Shown piece by piece: positions 6,984 through 16,404 of a stretch of DNA of 64,000 nucleotides. Where the stretch lies: assembly GCA_964517435.1 (NCBI GenBank), contig CAZFEC010000004.1:1-64000 (forward strand), read 5' to 3'. Positions within the stretch are counted from its first letter, which is position 1, and every line of letters starts with the position of its first letter. The position numbers and the translations under genes are program-made. Origin of the DNA: BS150m-G50 sp964517435 (GTDB lineage Bacteria; CAIWAD01; BS150m-G50). Under the pieces are notes generated by a model. It had not been told where the DNA came from and did not search any database. It worked only from the letters and a program-made list of their open reading frames with translations.

Positions 6984-8978
6984 ATGGACAAGAGAATCAT
7001 ATTGTCGATCATCACCAGCCTCCTGGTCGCGCATGTCGCTGTCGCCACTCCCCTGGCCGGCCAAGCCGACGACTACACACCGCTGGCCAAGAAACGCATC
7101 CCCATCAGCTCCAAGGGCAGCGGCAGTTACACCCTGCAGGGCGCCGACCTGATCGACGACGCGCCGGATGTCACCGTCGGCGGACCCTACACCGGTACGA
7201 CCGCCGGGTACAACCACGACTACGATGAAGCCTGTCCCTATACCAACAGCAACTCGCCGGATATCGTGTATAGATTCACGACAGCCGAATCCGGCAACTA
7301 CTTCTTCGATCTCTGCGATTCCGGTTACGATACCAAGATCTACCTCTATGACGACAATGTAGAGGCTGAAGGCTGCAACGACGATGCCTGTCCCGGTTAC
7401 CGTTCCTACCTGGAGATCCTCGACCTCGAGGAAGGTATTCACTACATCGTCATCGACGGTTACGGCGGCGATGCGGGCGAGTACTCGCTCACGATCGGTC
7501 AGCTTGATGACCATTGCGTGGCGGTGGAGTGCCCCGACGACGGCATCGATGAGCTGGAGGACAACGGCGGCTGCAACTCCGATCCCCCCGTCTTCCAGGA
7601 TGTCTGCTGCGGTGATGTGGTCTGCGGTAACGCCTGGGTTGAATCCGATGACGAAATCCGCGACACCGACTGGTACCGGCTGGAGTTGACGGAGGCGCAG
7701 GACCTCGAACTTACGCTCGAAGTTGATGAGTTCAACGCGGTCATGTTCCTGATCGTGCCGGAAGACGATGATGATGAGTGCGAGGATTTCGAGATCATCT
7801 GTGTCGCTGATGAGGGCGGTTACTGCGAAGGCGAAACGATCACCACCGCCATCCTGGAAGCCGGTGTCTACTGGATTTTCGTCGCGGCCAACACCTTCTG
7901 CGAGGATTGGGACGGTAACTATGTGCTCACCGTCGACTGCGAGGGGGGCGAACCGCCTGGCGAGGGTGATAACTGCGAAGACCCGTTTATCGTGGACGAT
8001 TTTCCCTATTTCGATGACGGCAATACTGAAGATTTCATGGATGACGGTTTCAATCCCAGCCCCGACGTGTACTACCTTTTCACCACCACTGAGGACCTGC
8101 AGTTTACCATCAGTCTCTGTGCCAACAGCGCCTACGACACCTACCTGCGCCTCCTGGAGGATGACTGCCAGACCGTCTACGCTGAAAACGACGACGCCTG
8201 CGGCCTGGTCTCCGAGATCGTCGATCCCTGCCTGCCGGCGGGTACCTACTATGTCCTGATCGAGGGCTACAGTGGCAATGACGGCTACTACACCCTCGAC
8301 ATCATCACCGGCAATCCCTGTGGTGAATCGATTGAAGGCGACAATTGCGAGGAGCCTTTCGAGATCTACGACTTCCCCTATCAGGACACGCAGAATTCCG
8401 CCGACTTCACCAATGACGGCTTCAATTCCAGTCCCGATGTCTACTATCACTTCACCATGCCGGTGGAGGCCGATCTGACGGCGACCCTCTGCGACGGGCC
8501 CTACTTCGATACCTATCTGCGTCTGCTGGCGGAGGACTGCGTGACAGAGCTCTTCTCCAACGACGATTATTGCGGCGGTCTGTCGCAGATGGATCTGGAA
8601 TGCCTCCTGCCGGGTGAGTACTACATCCTGGTCGAAGGATACAGCGCCCACTGCGGTGAGTACCAGCTGGATGTCAGTATGGGGCAGGAGTGCCTGGTCA
8701 CCGGAGTGGAACCGACGGAATGGGTTCTGCGCAGCAACTACCCGAATCCGTTCAATCCGACCACCACCATCGAGTTCAGTCTGGCTGAACCGGTGGACGC
8801 CTCCCTGAAGGTGTACAACGTGGCGGATGGACTGGTCGCCACCCTGATCGACGGGACCTTCCCGGCCGGTGAACAGAGTGTCATCTTCGACGCCTCCAAT
8901 CTGACCAGCGGCGTCTACTTCTACTCCTTGCGTGCCGGTAACTTCTCCGACACCAAGAAGATGATCCTGGTAAAATAA
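6984..8978 (+). CDS. secreted multi-domain PPC-like T9SS cargo protein (paralogue 1)
   Basis: 664 residues, starting at an ATG with AGGAG upstream. The signal peptide is about residues 1-22 (ending A-V-A-T-P). Four domains of the bacterial pre-peptidase C-terminal (PPC) type follow, at about 85-170, 180-315, 325-450 and 450-570. Each has the pattern P-D-x-x-Y-x-F, D-T-Y/K-L-x-L, N-D-D-A/Y-C and Y-Y-V-x-x-E/D-G-Y. They are strongly acidic and unusually rich in Cys, suggesting disulfides or Ca binding. The last ~90 residues form a T9SS sorting domain (NYPNPFNP ... G-V-Y-F-Y-S-L ... M-I-L-V-K). No catalytic domain is present, so it is probably an adhesin or surface-layer type protein. The next gene is its tandem paralogue. 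Confidence 0.75.
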   Translation: MDKRIILSIITSLLVAHVAVATPLAGQADDYTPLAKKRIPISSKGSGSYTLQGADLIDDAPDVTVGGPYTGTTAGYNHDYDEACPYTNSNSPDIVYRFTTAESGNYFFDLCDSGYDTKIYLYDDNVEAEGCNDDACPGYRSYLEILDLEEGIHYIVIDGYGGDAGEYSLTIGQLDDHCVAVECPDDGIDELEDNGGCNSDPPVFQDVCCGDVVCGNAWVESDDEIRDTDWYRLELTEAQDLELTLEVDEFNAVMFLIVPEDDDDECEDFEIICVADEGGYCEGETITTAILEAGVYWIFVAANTFCEDWDGNYVLTVDCEGGEPPGEGDNCEDPFIVDDFPYFDDGNTEDFMDDGFNPSPDVYYLFTTTEDLQFTISLCANSAYDTYLRLLEDDCQTVYAENDDACGLVSEIVDPCLPAGTYYVLIEGYSGNDGYYTLDIITGNPCGESIEGDNCEEPFEIYDFPYQDTQNSADFTNDGFNSSPDVYYHFTMPVEADLTATLCDGPYFDTYLRLLAEDCVTELFSNDDYCGGLSQMDLECLLPGEYYILVEGYSAHCGEYQLDVSMGQECLVTGVEPTEWVLRSNYPNPFNPTTTIEFSLAEPVDASLKVYNVADGLVATLIDGTFPAGEQSVIFDASNLTSGVYFYSLRAGNFSDTKKMILVK

Positions 8979-9004
8979 TAATTATGAGCCCACCATTGAT
9001 TGAG

Positions 9005-9035
9005 GAGCCTCCCGTCCGGTGGGGGGCTCTTCTCT
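9005..9035 (+). terminator. terminator after PPC-like paralogue 1
   Basis: Stem GAGCCTCCC (9005-9013) pairs with GGGGGGCTC (9021-9029) through one G-U pair and a 7-nt loop, then TTCTCTT follows. It lies 26 bp after the stop. The weak U tract makes it moderate rather than strong. Confidence 0.5.
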
Positions 9036-9095
9036 TAAAGCACCGCCGGTCTCGCGACCCGGTGCTGAAAATGGTGACTTTTGATTCCTTTAGGA

Positions 9096-9123
9096 TTGCA
9101 GTGGATTGCGGAGAAGCTATATT
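9096..9123 (+). promoter_or_regulatory. putative promoter for PPC-like paralogue 2
   Basis: TTGCAG (9096-9101), a 16-base spacer and TATATT (9118-9123) form a plausible sigma70-type promoter, giving a leader of roughly 120 nt before the gene at 9253. Since a terminator precedes it, the two paralogues are probably transcribed separately. Confidence 0.4.
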
Positions 9124-9252
9124 GAATGAGGGACAATTGTGTTGGCGCCGTGTTTCGCGGCTGGTTGTGCCCGGCACGAAGGTCTCTGATATGGATGGTT
9201 ATACCCAGGTGGAAATCGCCGCAACGCTGGAGCGATTGCCGCCAAACCCAAG

Positions 9253-11286
9253 ATGGAAATGAGAACCGGATTACGATTCCTCCCGTCCGGGAAACGCAGG
9301 TTGCAGGCGGCGTTGCTTGTGCTGTTGACGCTGCCCGGCCTGGCTGTATCCTCCCCGCTCGCCGATACCGCCGCGGAATGGCAGACGCCGGTCAAGAAGG
9401 CACCGGCAGCGAGCGCGCGGCAGGTTGAGACATATACCCTGCAGGGCGGCGATCTGATCGAAGACGCGCCCACCATTACTATCGGCGGTCCCTACACCGG
9501 GACCACGACCGGCTACAGCGACGATTATCTGCCCCTGGGCGTCATCGGCCAGCTCCGCACCAGCGGTGCACCCGATGTCGTCTACCGCTTCCTAAACGCG
9601 ACGGCGGGCGGCTTTCGTTTCGATCTCTGCGAGTCCGGTTTCGACACCCGCATCTATCTGCTCGCGGCGGATGGCGTTACCCTCGAAGCCTTTAACGACG
9701 ATGCCTGTCCCGGTTATCGCTCGCGCCTCGATCTGCCCGGCCTGGCTGCCGGCGAGCATTATGTCGTAGTCGACGGTGCCGGTGTGAGCGCCGGCGATTA
9801 TTCGCTGACGATCAGCCGCCTGCCACGTTGCCGGCCTGTGGATATCCCGCCCGGTTCCATCGATGAGCTGGAAGGCAACGACGGCTGTAACTCCCCGGGC
9901 CGGGAATTCCAGACTGTCGCCTGCGGTGATATCATCTGCGGTGATGTCTGGACCGGTGCCGACCAGGCCTCACGCGACACCGACTGGTACCGCCTGGAGC
10001 TGGCCACCGCCACCTCCCTCGAACTCCTGATCGAGGTCGATGAATTCGATCCGATGCTCAACCTGCTGGCGGCCCCCGCCGCCGAATGCGAGTGGGAAAC
10101 CATCGGTTACGCCGACCAGGCCGGTTACTGCGAGCCGGAGCGGTTGACCTCCTGCTGCCTGCCCGCGGGAGTGTATTACATCGTCGTCGGGCACAACAGT
10201 TTCGAACCGACTCTGAACGGCAACTACCTGCTCACCATCGACGGCGAAGAGTGCTCCACACTCCGCACCGGCAGCAGTTGCGACGATCCGCTGCTGGTTA
10301 TCGATCTTCCCTTCTTTGACAGCGGCGACACGCGGTTGCACTCCGATACCGGGTTTAATCCCGGTCCCGACCTCTTCTACATGTTTACCACCACCAGGAA
10401 GCAGGACCTGACCATCAGCCTCTGCAGCGGCAGCGACTTCGACACCGTGCTGCGACTGCTGGCGGACGACTGCCGGACGCCGCTGGCGGTCAACGATGAC
10501 GGTTGCGGGCTCGCTTCCGAGCTGAGCGTCACCTGCCTGCCCGCCGGCACCTACTACGCCATGATCGAGGGTTACGACTTCTGGGGCGGCCTCTATACAA
10601 TTGTGATCAACCCCGGCACTGCCTGCGACTTCCCGCGTCCCGGCGAGAGCTGCGAACATCCCTGGGAGATAATCGAACTGCCCTTCCAGGATCGGCGCAA
10701 CAGCGTCGATTACGATGACGACGGTTTCAACATCGCCCCCGATGTCTTCTACCATCTGACCATCTCCTCCCGCACGGGGCTGACCGCCAGCCTCTGCCAC
10801 GGCACCCGCTTCGACACCTACCTGCACCTGCTCGCCGCCGACGGTCTCACCGTCATCCGCAGCAACGACGATGCCTGCGGGCTGTATTCCCAGCTCGACT
10901 TCGAGTGCCTGCAGCCCGGCGACTACTACCTGGTCGTCGAGGGCTTCGATGGTGAGTGCGGCGGCTATACCCTTGATGTCACCCTTGGCGAGAGTTGCGA
11001 GCAGTCACTGGTGACCGAACCCATGGAATTCGCCCTCTACGGCAATTTCCCGAACCCCTTCAATCCCACCACTACCATCGAATTCTCGCTGGCGGAGGAG
11101 ACGCCGGTCAATCTCAGCGTCTACAGCGTCACCGGCGAGCTGATCGTCACGCTGATCGACCGCGAGATGTCGGCCGGCAAGCAGAGCGTGCTCTTCGATG
11201 CGACCGATTTTACCAACGGGGTCTATTTCTACACCCTCACCGCCGGCAACTTCAGCGATACGAAGAAGATGATCGTCGTGAAATAG
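9253..11286 (+). CDS. secreted multi-domain PPC-like T9SS cargo protein (paralogue 2)
   Basis: 677 residues and the same plan as the upstream gene: signal peptide (hydrophobic core A-A-L-L-V-L-L-T-L-P-G-L about 17-30), the shared block T-L-Q-G-G-D-L-I-E-D-A-P near residue 60, four Cys-rich PPC-like domains, and a T9SS sorting domain (NFPNPFNP ... G-V-Y-F-Y-T-L ... M-I-V-V-K). Order, Cys positions and end sequence match the neighbour, so this is a tandem duplication that has diverged widely in sequence. The start is uncertain: ATG at 9253 or 9259, neither with a good ribosome binding site. Function is probably cell-surface or matrix binding. Confidence 0.72.
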   Translation: MEMRTGLRFLPSGKRRLQAALLVLLTLPGLAVSSPLADTAAEWQTPVKKAPAASARQVETYTLQGGDLIEDAPTITIGGPYTGTTTGYSDDYLPLGVIGQLRTSGAPDVVYRFLNATAGGFRFDLCESGFDTRIYLLAADGVTLEAFNDDACPGYRSRLDLPGLAAGEHYVVVDGAGVSAGDYSLTISRLPRCRPVDIPPGSIDELEGNDGCNSPGREFQTVACGDIICGDVWTGADQASRDTDWYRLELATATSLELLIEVDEFDPMLNLLAAPAAECEWETIGYADQAGYCEPERLTSCCLPAGVYYIVVGHNSFEPTLNGNYLLTIDGEECSTLRTGSSCDDPLLVIDLPFFDSGDTRLHSDTGFNPGPDLFYMFTTTRKQDLTISLCSGSDFDTVLRLLADDCRTPLAVNDDGCGLASELSVTCLPAGTYYAMIEGYDFWGGLYTIVINPGTACDFPRPGESCEHPWEIIELPFQDRRNSVDYDDDGFNIAPDVFYHLTISSRTGLTASLCHGTRFDTYLHLLAADGLTVIRSNDDACGLYSQLDFECLQPGDYYLVVEGFDGECGGYTLDVTLGESCEQSLVTEPMEFALYGNFPNPFNPTTTIEFSLAEETPVNLSVYSVTGELIVTLIDREMSAGKQSVLFDATDFTNGVYFYTLTAGNFSDTKKMIVVK

Positions 11287-11304
11287 CGGGCGTGGTTCTA
11301 CGGT

Positions 11305-11515
11305 CCCTCCAAATAACCGCGAATGAACGCGAATACACGCGAATGGTTAGATTTCGGGATCGGTACTCGATATCGGGAGTCGACCAGTACTTTTCGATAC
11401 CGATACCGATACCAAATTCCGATTAAAAGCATCTACTCTCGGCTAACTCAGACAATTAGTGTCTATTCGTGTCCATTCTTGCGCCCTGCGGGCACAAGGC
11501 GAATTGACGTGATCG
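11305..11515. repeat. second copy of the CGCGAAT / GTCCATTCTTG intergenic repeat family
   Basis: The block begins with ACCGCGAATGAACGCGAAT and continues through a C-G-A-T-A-C-C repeat (CGATACCGATACCGATACC at about 11396-11414) to GTGTCCATTCTTGCGCCC, a small hairpin and AGGCGAA near 11503. These pieces are in the same order as in the element at 5125-5410, including the CTCGGCTA block. Only one side of the palindrome is well kept, so this copy looks decayed. The remaining bases of the 11287-11637 interval hold no gene. Confidence 0.5.
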
Positions 11516-11637
11516 TTTGTTCAGAAGCTACTCGTTCGAAAGCGTGGTTCCATGATTCCTCCGCAACAAATACACCTCAACCCGATTGCGTCCCGGTATT
11601 CTAATCGGTAGATTCTGAGGCACAAACTGGAGGCGCG

Positions 11638-11934
11638 ATGCTGCAGATTTTCACCGATCCGATCTTCCTCGTCATCTTCATCGTCCTGGTGATAGTCTTC
11701 TTCTTCGGTATCATCAAGAAGCTGCTCAAGCTGGCGCTGGTTGTCTTCCTGGCGATAGTCGTCTACCTGGCCTACTTCCATTTCACCGAACAGGAAGTGC
11801 CAGTGGAGGTGCGCCAATCGCTGGAACAGGGCAGGGAAGCGGCTGGAGAGCTGTTGGAGAAGACTAAAGAGGTGGTGGATGAAGGGAAGCGGCTGCTCGA
11901 CGAGCAGCTGGAACAGAAGGAGGAGACCGAATAG
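11638..11934 (+). CDS. small membrane protein with charged C-terminal helix
   Basis: 98 residues, with GGAGG well spaced before the ATG. Two closely spaced hydrophobic helices (about 8-24 and 29-47) are followed by a highly charged region (52-98: E-V-R-Q-S-L-E-Q-G-R-E-A-A-G-E-L-L-E-K) that should form an amphipathic or coiled-coil helix. No enzymatic motif is visible. The layout recalls small envelope proteins of the YtxH or apolipophorin-like type, but I cannot assign a family. It stands alone between a repeat region and the C25 pseudogene. Confidence 0.6.
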   Translation: MLQIFTDPIFLVIFIVLVIVFFFGIIKKLLKLALVVFLAIVVYLAYFHFTEQEVPVEVRQSLEQGREAAGELLEKTKEVVDEGKRLLDEQLEQKEETE

Positions 11935-12146
11935 CCTCCTCTCCCCGCTCCGCTGATTGATTTCCAGCAGGTTGCCGATGCGGGCCTGTCGAAGCCGACG
12001 ATCGTCTGATCACCGATCAGGATTACCGGCACGCCCCGCTGGCCGCTGCCACAGTGTTACCTCAACCATCCGGCCGGGAACGCTGCCTGAATTGGAGCGC
12101 CGGTACCTTTACTCTTGGAACTATTCCGGGTGAGGGATAATTTCTA

Positions 12147-12155
12147 TGTTATACT
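12147..12155 (+). promoter_or_regulatory. possible extended -10 promoter of the C25 gene
   Basis: TGTTATACT fits an extended -10 box (TG-N-TATACT); no good -35 box is seen at the usual distance. It lies 120 bp upstream of the C25-like gene. It is the only regulatory signal I see in the 341-bp gap 11935-12275, which otherwise contains no gene. Confidence 0.3.
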
Positions 12156-12275
12156 ATGTTCATATTTGATAACCATTTTCCCCGCTTTCCCACTCAAAGA
12201 TGGTAAATCCCTTACTATAGCGGCTGCTCCGTAGGCCGCGAATCCGCCGGTATCCGACCAGGGATAGGAGTTAAC

Positions 12276-12812
12276 ATGTTCCGTCTTACCGCCCGCTTCT
12301 GTCTGCCGCTGCTACTGCTCGCGCTGCTGACCGATGCTTCCGCGGAAACCGCCTCGCTTTACCAGGCGGGTTTCAATACCAGGATTATCGAACACCAGGC
12401 CGGCTATTTCATCCTGGAGTTCCAGCTTGACGAGGTGACGCTGGTGCCGGTCAAGTATGCGGGCGAGGAGTATCACGCGGTGGAGCTGGCGGGCGGCGGT
12501 TGGCTCGAGCAGATCGGCGCGCCCGATCTCCCCTGCGCCTCGCGCCTGGTGGCGTTACCGGATCTCTCCGACTGGCGGGTGACGCTGCTCGACGCGGAAT
12601 ACACGACGCAGAACGGGGTGGATGTCTTTCCGGTGCAGGAGGGCGACTTCACCCTCAATCCGCAACCCGGTCGGTTTCAACGTGACGCGAACATCTATCA
12701 GCGTAACGCCTTCTATCCGGAAGCTTTGTACACGACCGGCGATCCGGCCATCATGCGCGACTACCGCGTCGCCCGGCTGACCCTGCACAGCCGGTCCGCT
12801 ACAATCCGGTGA
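12276..12812 (+). pseudogene. C25 (gingipain-like) protein, N-terminal fragment before a frameshift
   Basis: 178 residues, starting at an ATG with AGGAG. A signal peptide (about 1-23, ending S-A-E-T) is followed by the prodomain typical of peptidase family C25 (A-P-D-L-P-C-A-S-R-L-V-A-L-P). The frame ends at 12812 just after R-V-A-R-L-T-L-H. The expected continuation, V-R-Y-N-P-V-T-Q-E-L-R-V-Y, is found in another frame beginning at about 12790 and continues in the next fragment. One base is missing (or two are extra) near 12784-12790. This and the next two fragments were one gene of roughly 4.6 kb, about 1,540 residues. Confidence 0.75.
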
Positions 12813-15325
12813 CACAGGAGTTGCGCGTCTACAATTTCCTGCGTCTGCGGGTCGAGTTCCACGGCAGCAATCCCATCAACCAGAAGACCCATCACCACCC
12901 GCAACCCTCGACCGTCATGCGTTCGCTGTACGAGGGGATGATCGTCAATTTCGAGCAGGCGGAAGCCGACGCCCCCGCCCGGGGGGACATTTTCGATGAG
13001 CCGGCTCTGCCCGGCACCTACCTGATCATCTATCCGACGGCGGCGGAGGAATATCTCGATCCGTTCATCGAATGGAAACGCCGCAAGGGTCACATCGTCC
13101 ACCTCGCCTGCACGGCCGATATCGGCGGCAGCTACAATCAGATCAAGAACTACGTGCAGGATGCCTACGACGATTGGGAAACGCCCCCGGAATACCTGCT
13201 GATGATCGGCGATTCCGGAGGCACCTATGGAGTGGCGGCCGGCGACAGTTACGGCGATCACCCCTATTCCCGTCTCGAAGGCGTCGATATCCTGGCCGAT
13301 ATCGTGGTGGGACGCTTCAGCGTGACCACCGCCACCCAACTGCAGACCGTCATCAACAAGACCATTAAATATGAAAGCGATCCCCACCTGATCGATCCCG
13401 ATTGGCTGGAAAGCGCGACCGTTATCGCCGGATCCAGCATCTCCGGTATCAGTACCATTCAGACCAACCAACAGGTGAAGCAGCGCCTGCTGCAGGCCGG
13501 GTATACCGAAGTGGATACCTGCTTCTACGACTCCGGCTGTAATCCCCCCGCGATGATCACCAGCACGATGAACGAAGGTATTTCCTTTCTGAACTACCGC
13601 GGCTGGATCGGTATGGAGGGATGGAGCAATGAACTCTGCAACCAGCTGAACAACGGCTGGATGATGCCGCTCGTCACGATTCCCACCTGCGCCACCGGCA
13701 CCTGGGTCGGCACCAACACCACCAGCTTCACCGAGGGTTTTCTGCGGGCCGGCTCCCCCACGCTGGGCAAGGGCGGAGTGGCCGCGGTCGGGCTGGCTAC
13801 CGCCGGCACGCACACCCGCTACAACAACACGATCTGCATGGGCGTCTACGGCGGGATCTTCGACTGGGGCCTGCAGGCATTCGGCACCGCTATTTTCCGG
13901 GGCAAATATGAACTCTATCTCTCCTTCCCCAACAACGCCGGTGATGTCTCCAATTTCTGCTCCTGGTTCAATGAAATGGGCGATCCCGGTCTGGAGGTGC
14001 GCTACGGCGTTCCGGACCAGCTGCAGGCGGCTTTCCCGGAGATAGTGACCCAGGGTGCCAGCTTCCTGCCGATTACCGTCACCACTTCGGCCGGAACGCC
14101 GGCGACGGGCGCGCTGGTGACGCTTTACCGAGAAGAGGAGATCTTCGAACGCCGGCTGGTGGATGCGGACGGCACCGCCCTCCTGCCGTTGCCGGCCGAT
14201 TGTGAGACCGGCGCTGTCATGGTGACCGCCTCGTTGTTCAACACGGTGCCGATGCTGGGCGAGTGTCAGATCTCCACCGGCGATGCGTATCCCAGTGTCA
14301 CCGGTTTCGAGATCGATGATTCCGCCGGTGACAACGCCGGCGATGTCAATCCCGGCGAGACGATCGCCTTCCCGGTCACGCTGGCCAACAGCGGCAGCAC
14401 CACCACCCTGACCGGCCTCACCCTCACCGCGACCGTGGCTCCGCAGTACGGCGAACTGACCGTCAGCAGCCAGACCGCGCCGGATCTGGCGCCGGGCGCG
14501 ACCGGGAGCACCGATGGCGACTTCGTCATCGACGTGGCGGCGACCCTGACAGACGGCACCCTGGTGCCGATTCAGCTGCAGGTAAACTGCGACCAGGGCG
14601 ATTTCGCCGGATTGATCGAACTGCCGGTAATGGCGCCGATGCTGGAGATGGTCGAAATCCAGGTGGTCAGCGGCTCGCTGGAACCGGGCGCGGTCGCCGC
14701 GATCGCCGTGGAACTGCTGAATAACGGCAGCAAGACCTTGACCGGCGGGACCGGCATCCTGCTGTTGAGCAGTCCCTTCCTGACCGTGACCGATTCACTG
14801 GGCGCCTGGAACGGTATTCCGCCCGGCGACAGCGGCTCGAACAACTTCAATACCTTTACGGTGGAGGTTGACGCCATCACCGTGGTCGGTTATCCGATCA
14901 CCGGAACTATCGAGTGGGAAAGCGACAGCGGTATCCGGGGAACGACGGAAGTCAGCGGTATCGTGGGCAATCCCGGTACCGATGATCCCACCGGCCCCGA
15001 TAACTACGGTTACTGGGCGGTGGAGAATCAGGACAACGGCTACACCACCGCGCCGGTGTACGAGTGGCTGGAAATCGTAGACCTGCCTGGAGCCGTAGAG
15101 GTAGGCCTTAACGACCACGGCGTAGAGCAGGATGACGCCGAGCGGGTGCCCCTGCCCTTCAACTTCGTCTACTACGGCGTCGAGTTCGATTCGGTGACCA
15201 TCTGCTCCAACGGCTACATCGCTTTCGGTTACAATACCACCTGGTTCAACAACGGCCGCAATCAGCCGCTGCCCAATCCGCAGGGGGCCAGGAACATGGT
15301 CGCGCCGATGTGGGACGACCCTTAG
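12809..15325 (+). pseudogene. C25 (gingipain-like) protein, catalytic-domain fragment, cut by an IS30 element
   Basis: The formal start GTG at 12809 is internal to the original gene. About 13020-14000 encodes the C25 domain: Y-L-I-I-Y-P-T, Y-L-L-M-I-G-D-S-G, D-I-V-V-G-R-F-S, then F-L-N-Y-R-G-W-I-G and P-T-C-A-T-G-T-W with the candidate nucleophile Cys. The canonical Gly-His-Gly of gingipains is absent; Trp stands there, so activity is uncertain. From 14040 to 15000 come Ig-like repeats (D-x-N-P-G-E-T-I, L-x-N-S/N-G-S). The frame is intact to base 15320 (M-W-D-D), where the IS starts and brings a TAG at 15323-15325. Sequence from 16403 restores the frame. It is a T9SS cargo gene, now disrupted. 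Confidence 0.8.
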
Positions 15326-16398
15326 TTTCAACTTTGAAGTGCGACACTTTCGTCTCTCCAGAACATATTCCAAGGTGATGTAAATCCAAGCCTTTTTCTT
15401 GGTCTTGTATTCAATTCAAAAGCAATTTTATTGCAGATCTTCTGCGTCAAATTAGTCATGTTTTTGCCTTTTGGGAGATACTGTCTAATCAAGCCATTTG
15501 TGTTTTCATTGGTTCCTCGTTCCCATGAATGATATGGAGTAGCGAAGTAAAAGGTGACCCCCGTATCAGATTCTAAGTCAGAATATCCATGAAATTCTGT
15601 CCCATTATCGGCAGTGATGGTTAGAACTTTTTCTTTATGATTTCTAATCATTTTACAGGTAACCCGGTTTAATTCTTCCTTGGTTCTGTTCCTTAATTTT
15701 CCAATCAAGGTGTAGCCGGTCTTACGCTCCACAAGGGTAACAATACAGTGCTTGTCACCGGATCCCATGACAGTATCGATCTCCCAATCCCCGATTCTCG
15801 TGCGGTTATCGATGATATCAGGGCGTTCGGTGATATGCCGTTTTCCGGCAAGTATCCCCCTGGAATCGTAAGCCCTGTAACGCTTTCGTCGTTTCTTTCC
15901 AGATTGACGCAGATGTTTAAACAGGGCACCTCCCTGTGCTTTGTTCCACCAGACGTATTTGTAGATCGTCTCATGACTAATAGAGAGAATGTCATATTTT
16001 TTCAATATTCCAGCAATTTGCTCTGGGCTCCATTTCTTTCGTAATAGATATCTTACGATATCTAAATCCTCCCAGGTGTAATGCCAGTTCCGACGAGCTC
16101 TGGAGCGCATGGTATGAGCCCTGGTAACCGCATAAGATGGACGATAACTGTTCTGGCGGGTGTGACGGTTGACTTCACGATAAATCGTACTCCTATGCCT
16201 GCCGATCGTTTTGGCAATCTCTTTGACTGAAAGTCCTGCTTTCCTACAAGCTGAAATAGTGTATCTTTCTTCCGAGGTGAGCTGATGGTATTTCATCCCA
16301 ATTTTTCCTTTCTTTGGACGGAGAGTAAAATAGGTGAGATCTCGGTTCACCTCACTTCTTTTAACTTAAAATCTGTCGCACTTAGTTCTTGAATTCAG
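15321..16398 (-). mobile_element. IS30-family insertion sequence (1,078 bp) with GACC target duplication
   Basis: Both ends carry an imperfect inverted repeat, left 15321-15346 and right 16374-16398 (inner part AAGTGCGACA identical, TTCAA shared further out). The flanks show a direct repeat GACC at 15317-15320 and 16399-16402. Removing 15321-16402 (the IS plus one GACC) gives GAC-C|TG-CAC, so the protein reads M-W-D-D-L-H-F-S-S-G-G-D and the frame is kept. This fixes the insertion point exactly. The element is clearly more AT-rich than its surroundings, a sign of recent arrival. It contains one transposase gene on the minus strand. Confidence 0.92.
15328..16296 (-). CDS. IS30-family transposase
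   Basis: 322 residues from the ATG at 16296 (M-K-Y-H-Q-L-T-S-E-E-R-Y), chosen over the one at 16350 because IS30 transposases begin this way and an AAAGGA motif precedes it. The N-terminal helix-turn-helix (V-K-E-I-A-K-T-I-G-R-H-R-S-T-I-Y-R-E-V) binds the IS ends. The catalytic core shows the DDE triad: D in G-D-W-E-I-D, D in I-T-A-D-N-G-T-E-F, and E in the G-T-N-E-N-T-N-G-L-I-R-Q motif, which is characteristic of the IS30 family. The reading frame is complete, so the element may be active. The last codons lie inside the left inverted repeat. Confidence 0.93.
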   Translation of the reverse strand: MKYHQLTSEERYTISACRKAGLSVKEIAKTIGRHRSTIYREVNRHTRQNSYRPSYAVTRAHTMRSRARRNWHYTWEDLDIVRYLLRKKWSPEQIAGILKKYDILSISHETIYKYVWWNKAQGGALFKHLRQSGKKRRKRYRAYDSRGILAGKRHITERPDIIDNRTRIGDWEIDTVMGSGDKHCIVTLVERKTGYTLIGKLRNRTKEELNRVTCKMIRNHKEKVLTITADNGTEFHGYSDLESDTGVTFYFATPYHSWERGTNENTNGLIRQYLPKGKNMTNLTQKICNKIAFELNTRPRKRLGFTSPWNMFWRDESVALQS

Positions 16399-16404
16399 GA
16401 CCTG

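Noticed and set aside
6849..8651. 600-codon open frame on the minus strand opposite the PPC-like gene
   Set aside because: It is a compositional shadow of a GC-rich gene: Val/Ile/Gly-rich low-complexity product, no ribosome binding site, and the plus-strand gene has signal peptide, domains and sorting tail. The same applies to the long opposite frames at 1504-2892, 9970-10827, 16366-17889, 46519-48054 and 33354-34865.
12466..12476. AGTATCAC in the C25 gene as a copy of the dispersed word
   Set aside because: It lacks the eighth base (GTGATACT); 13 such seven-base matches occur in the window, partly by chance, and were not counted.
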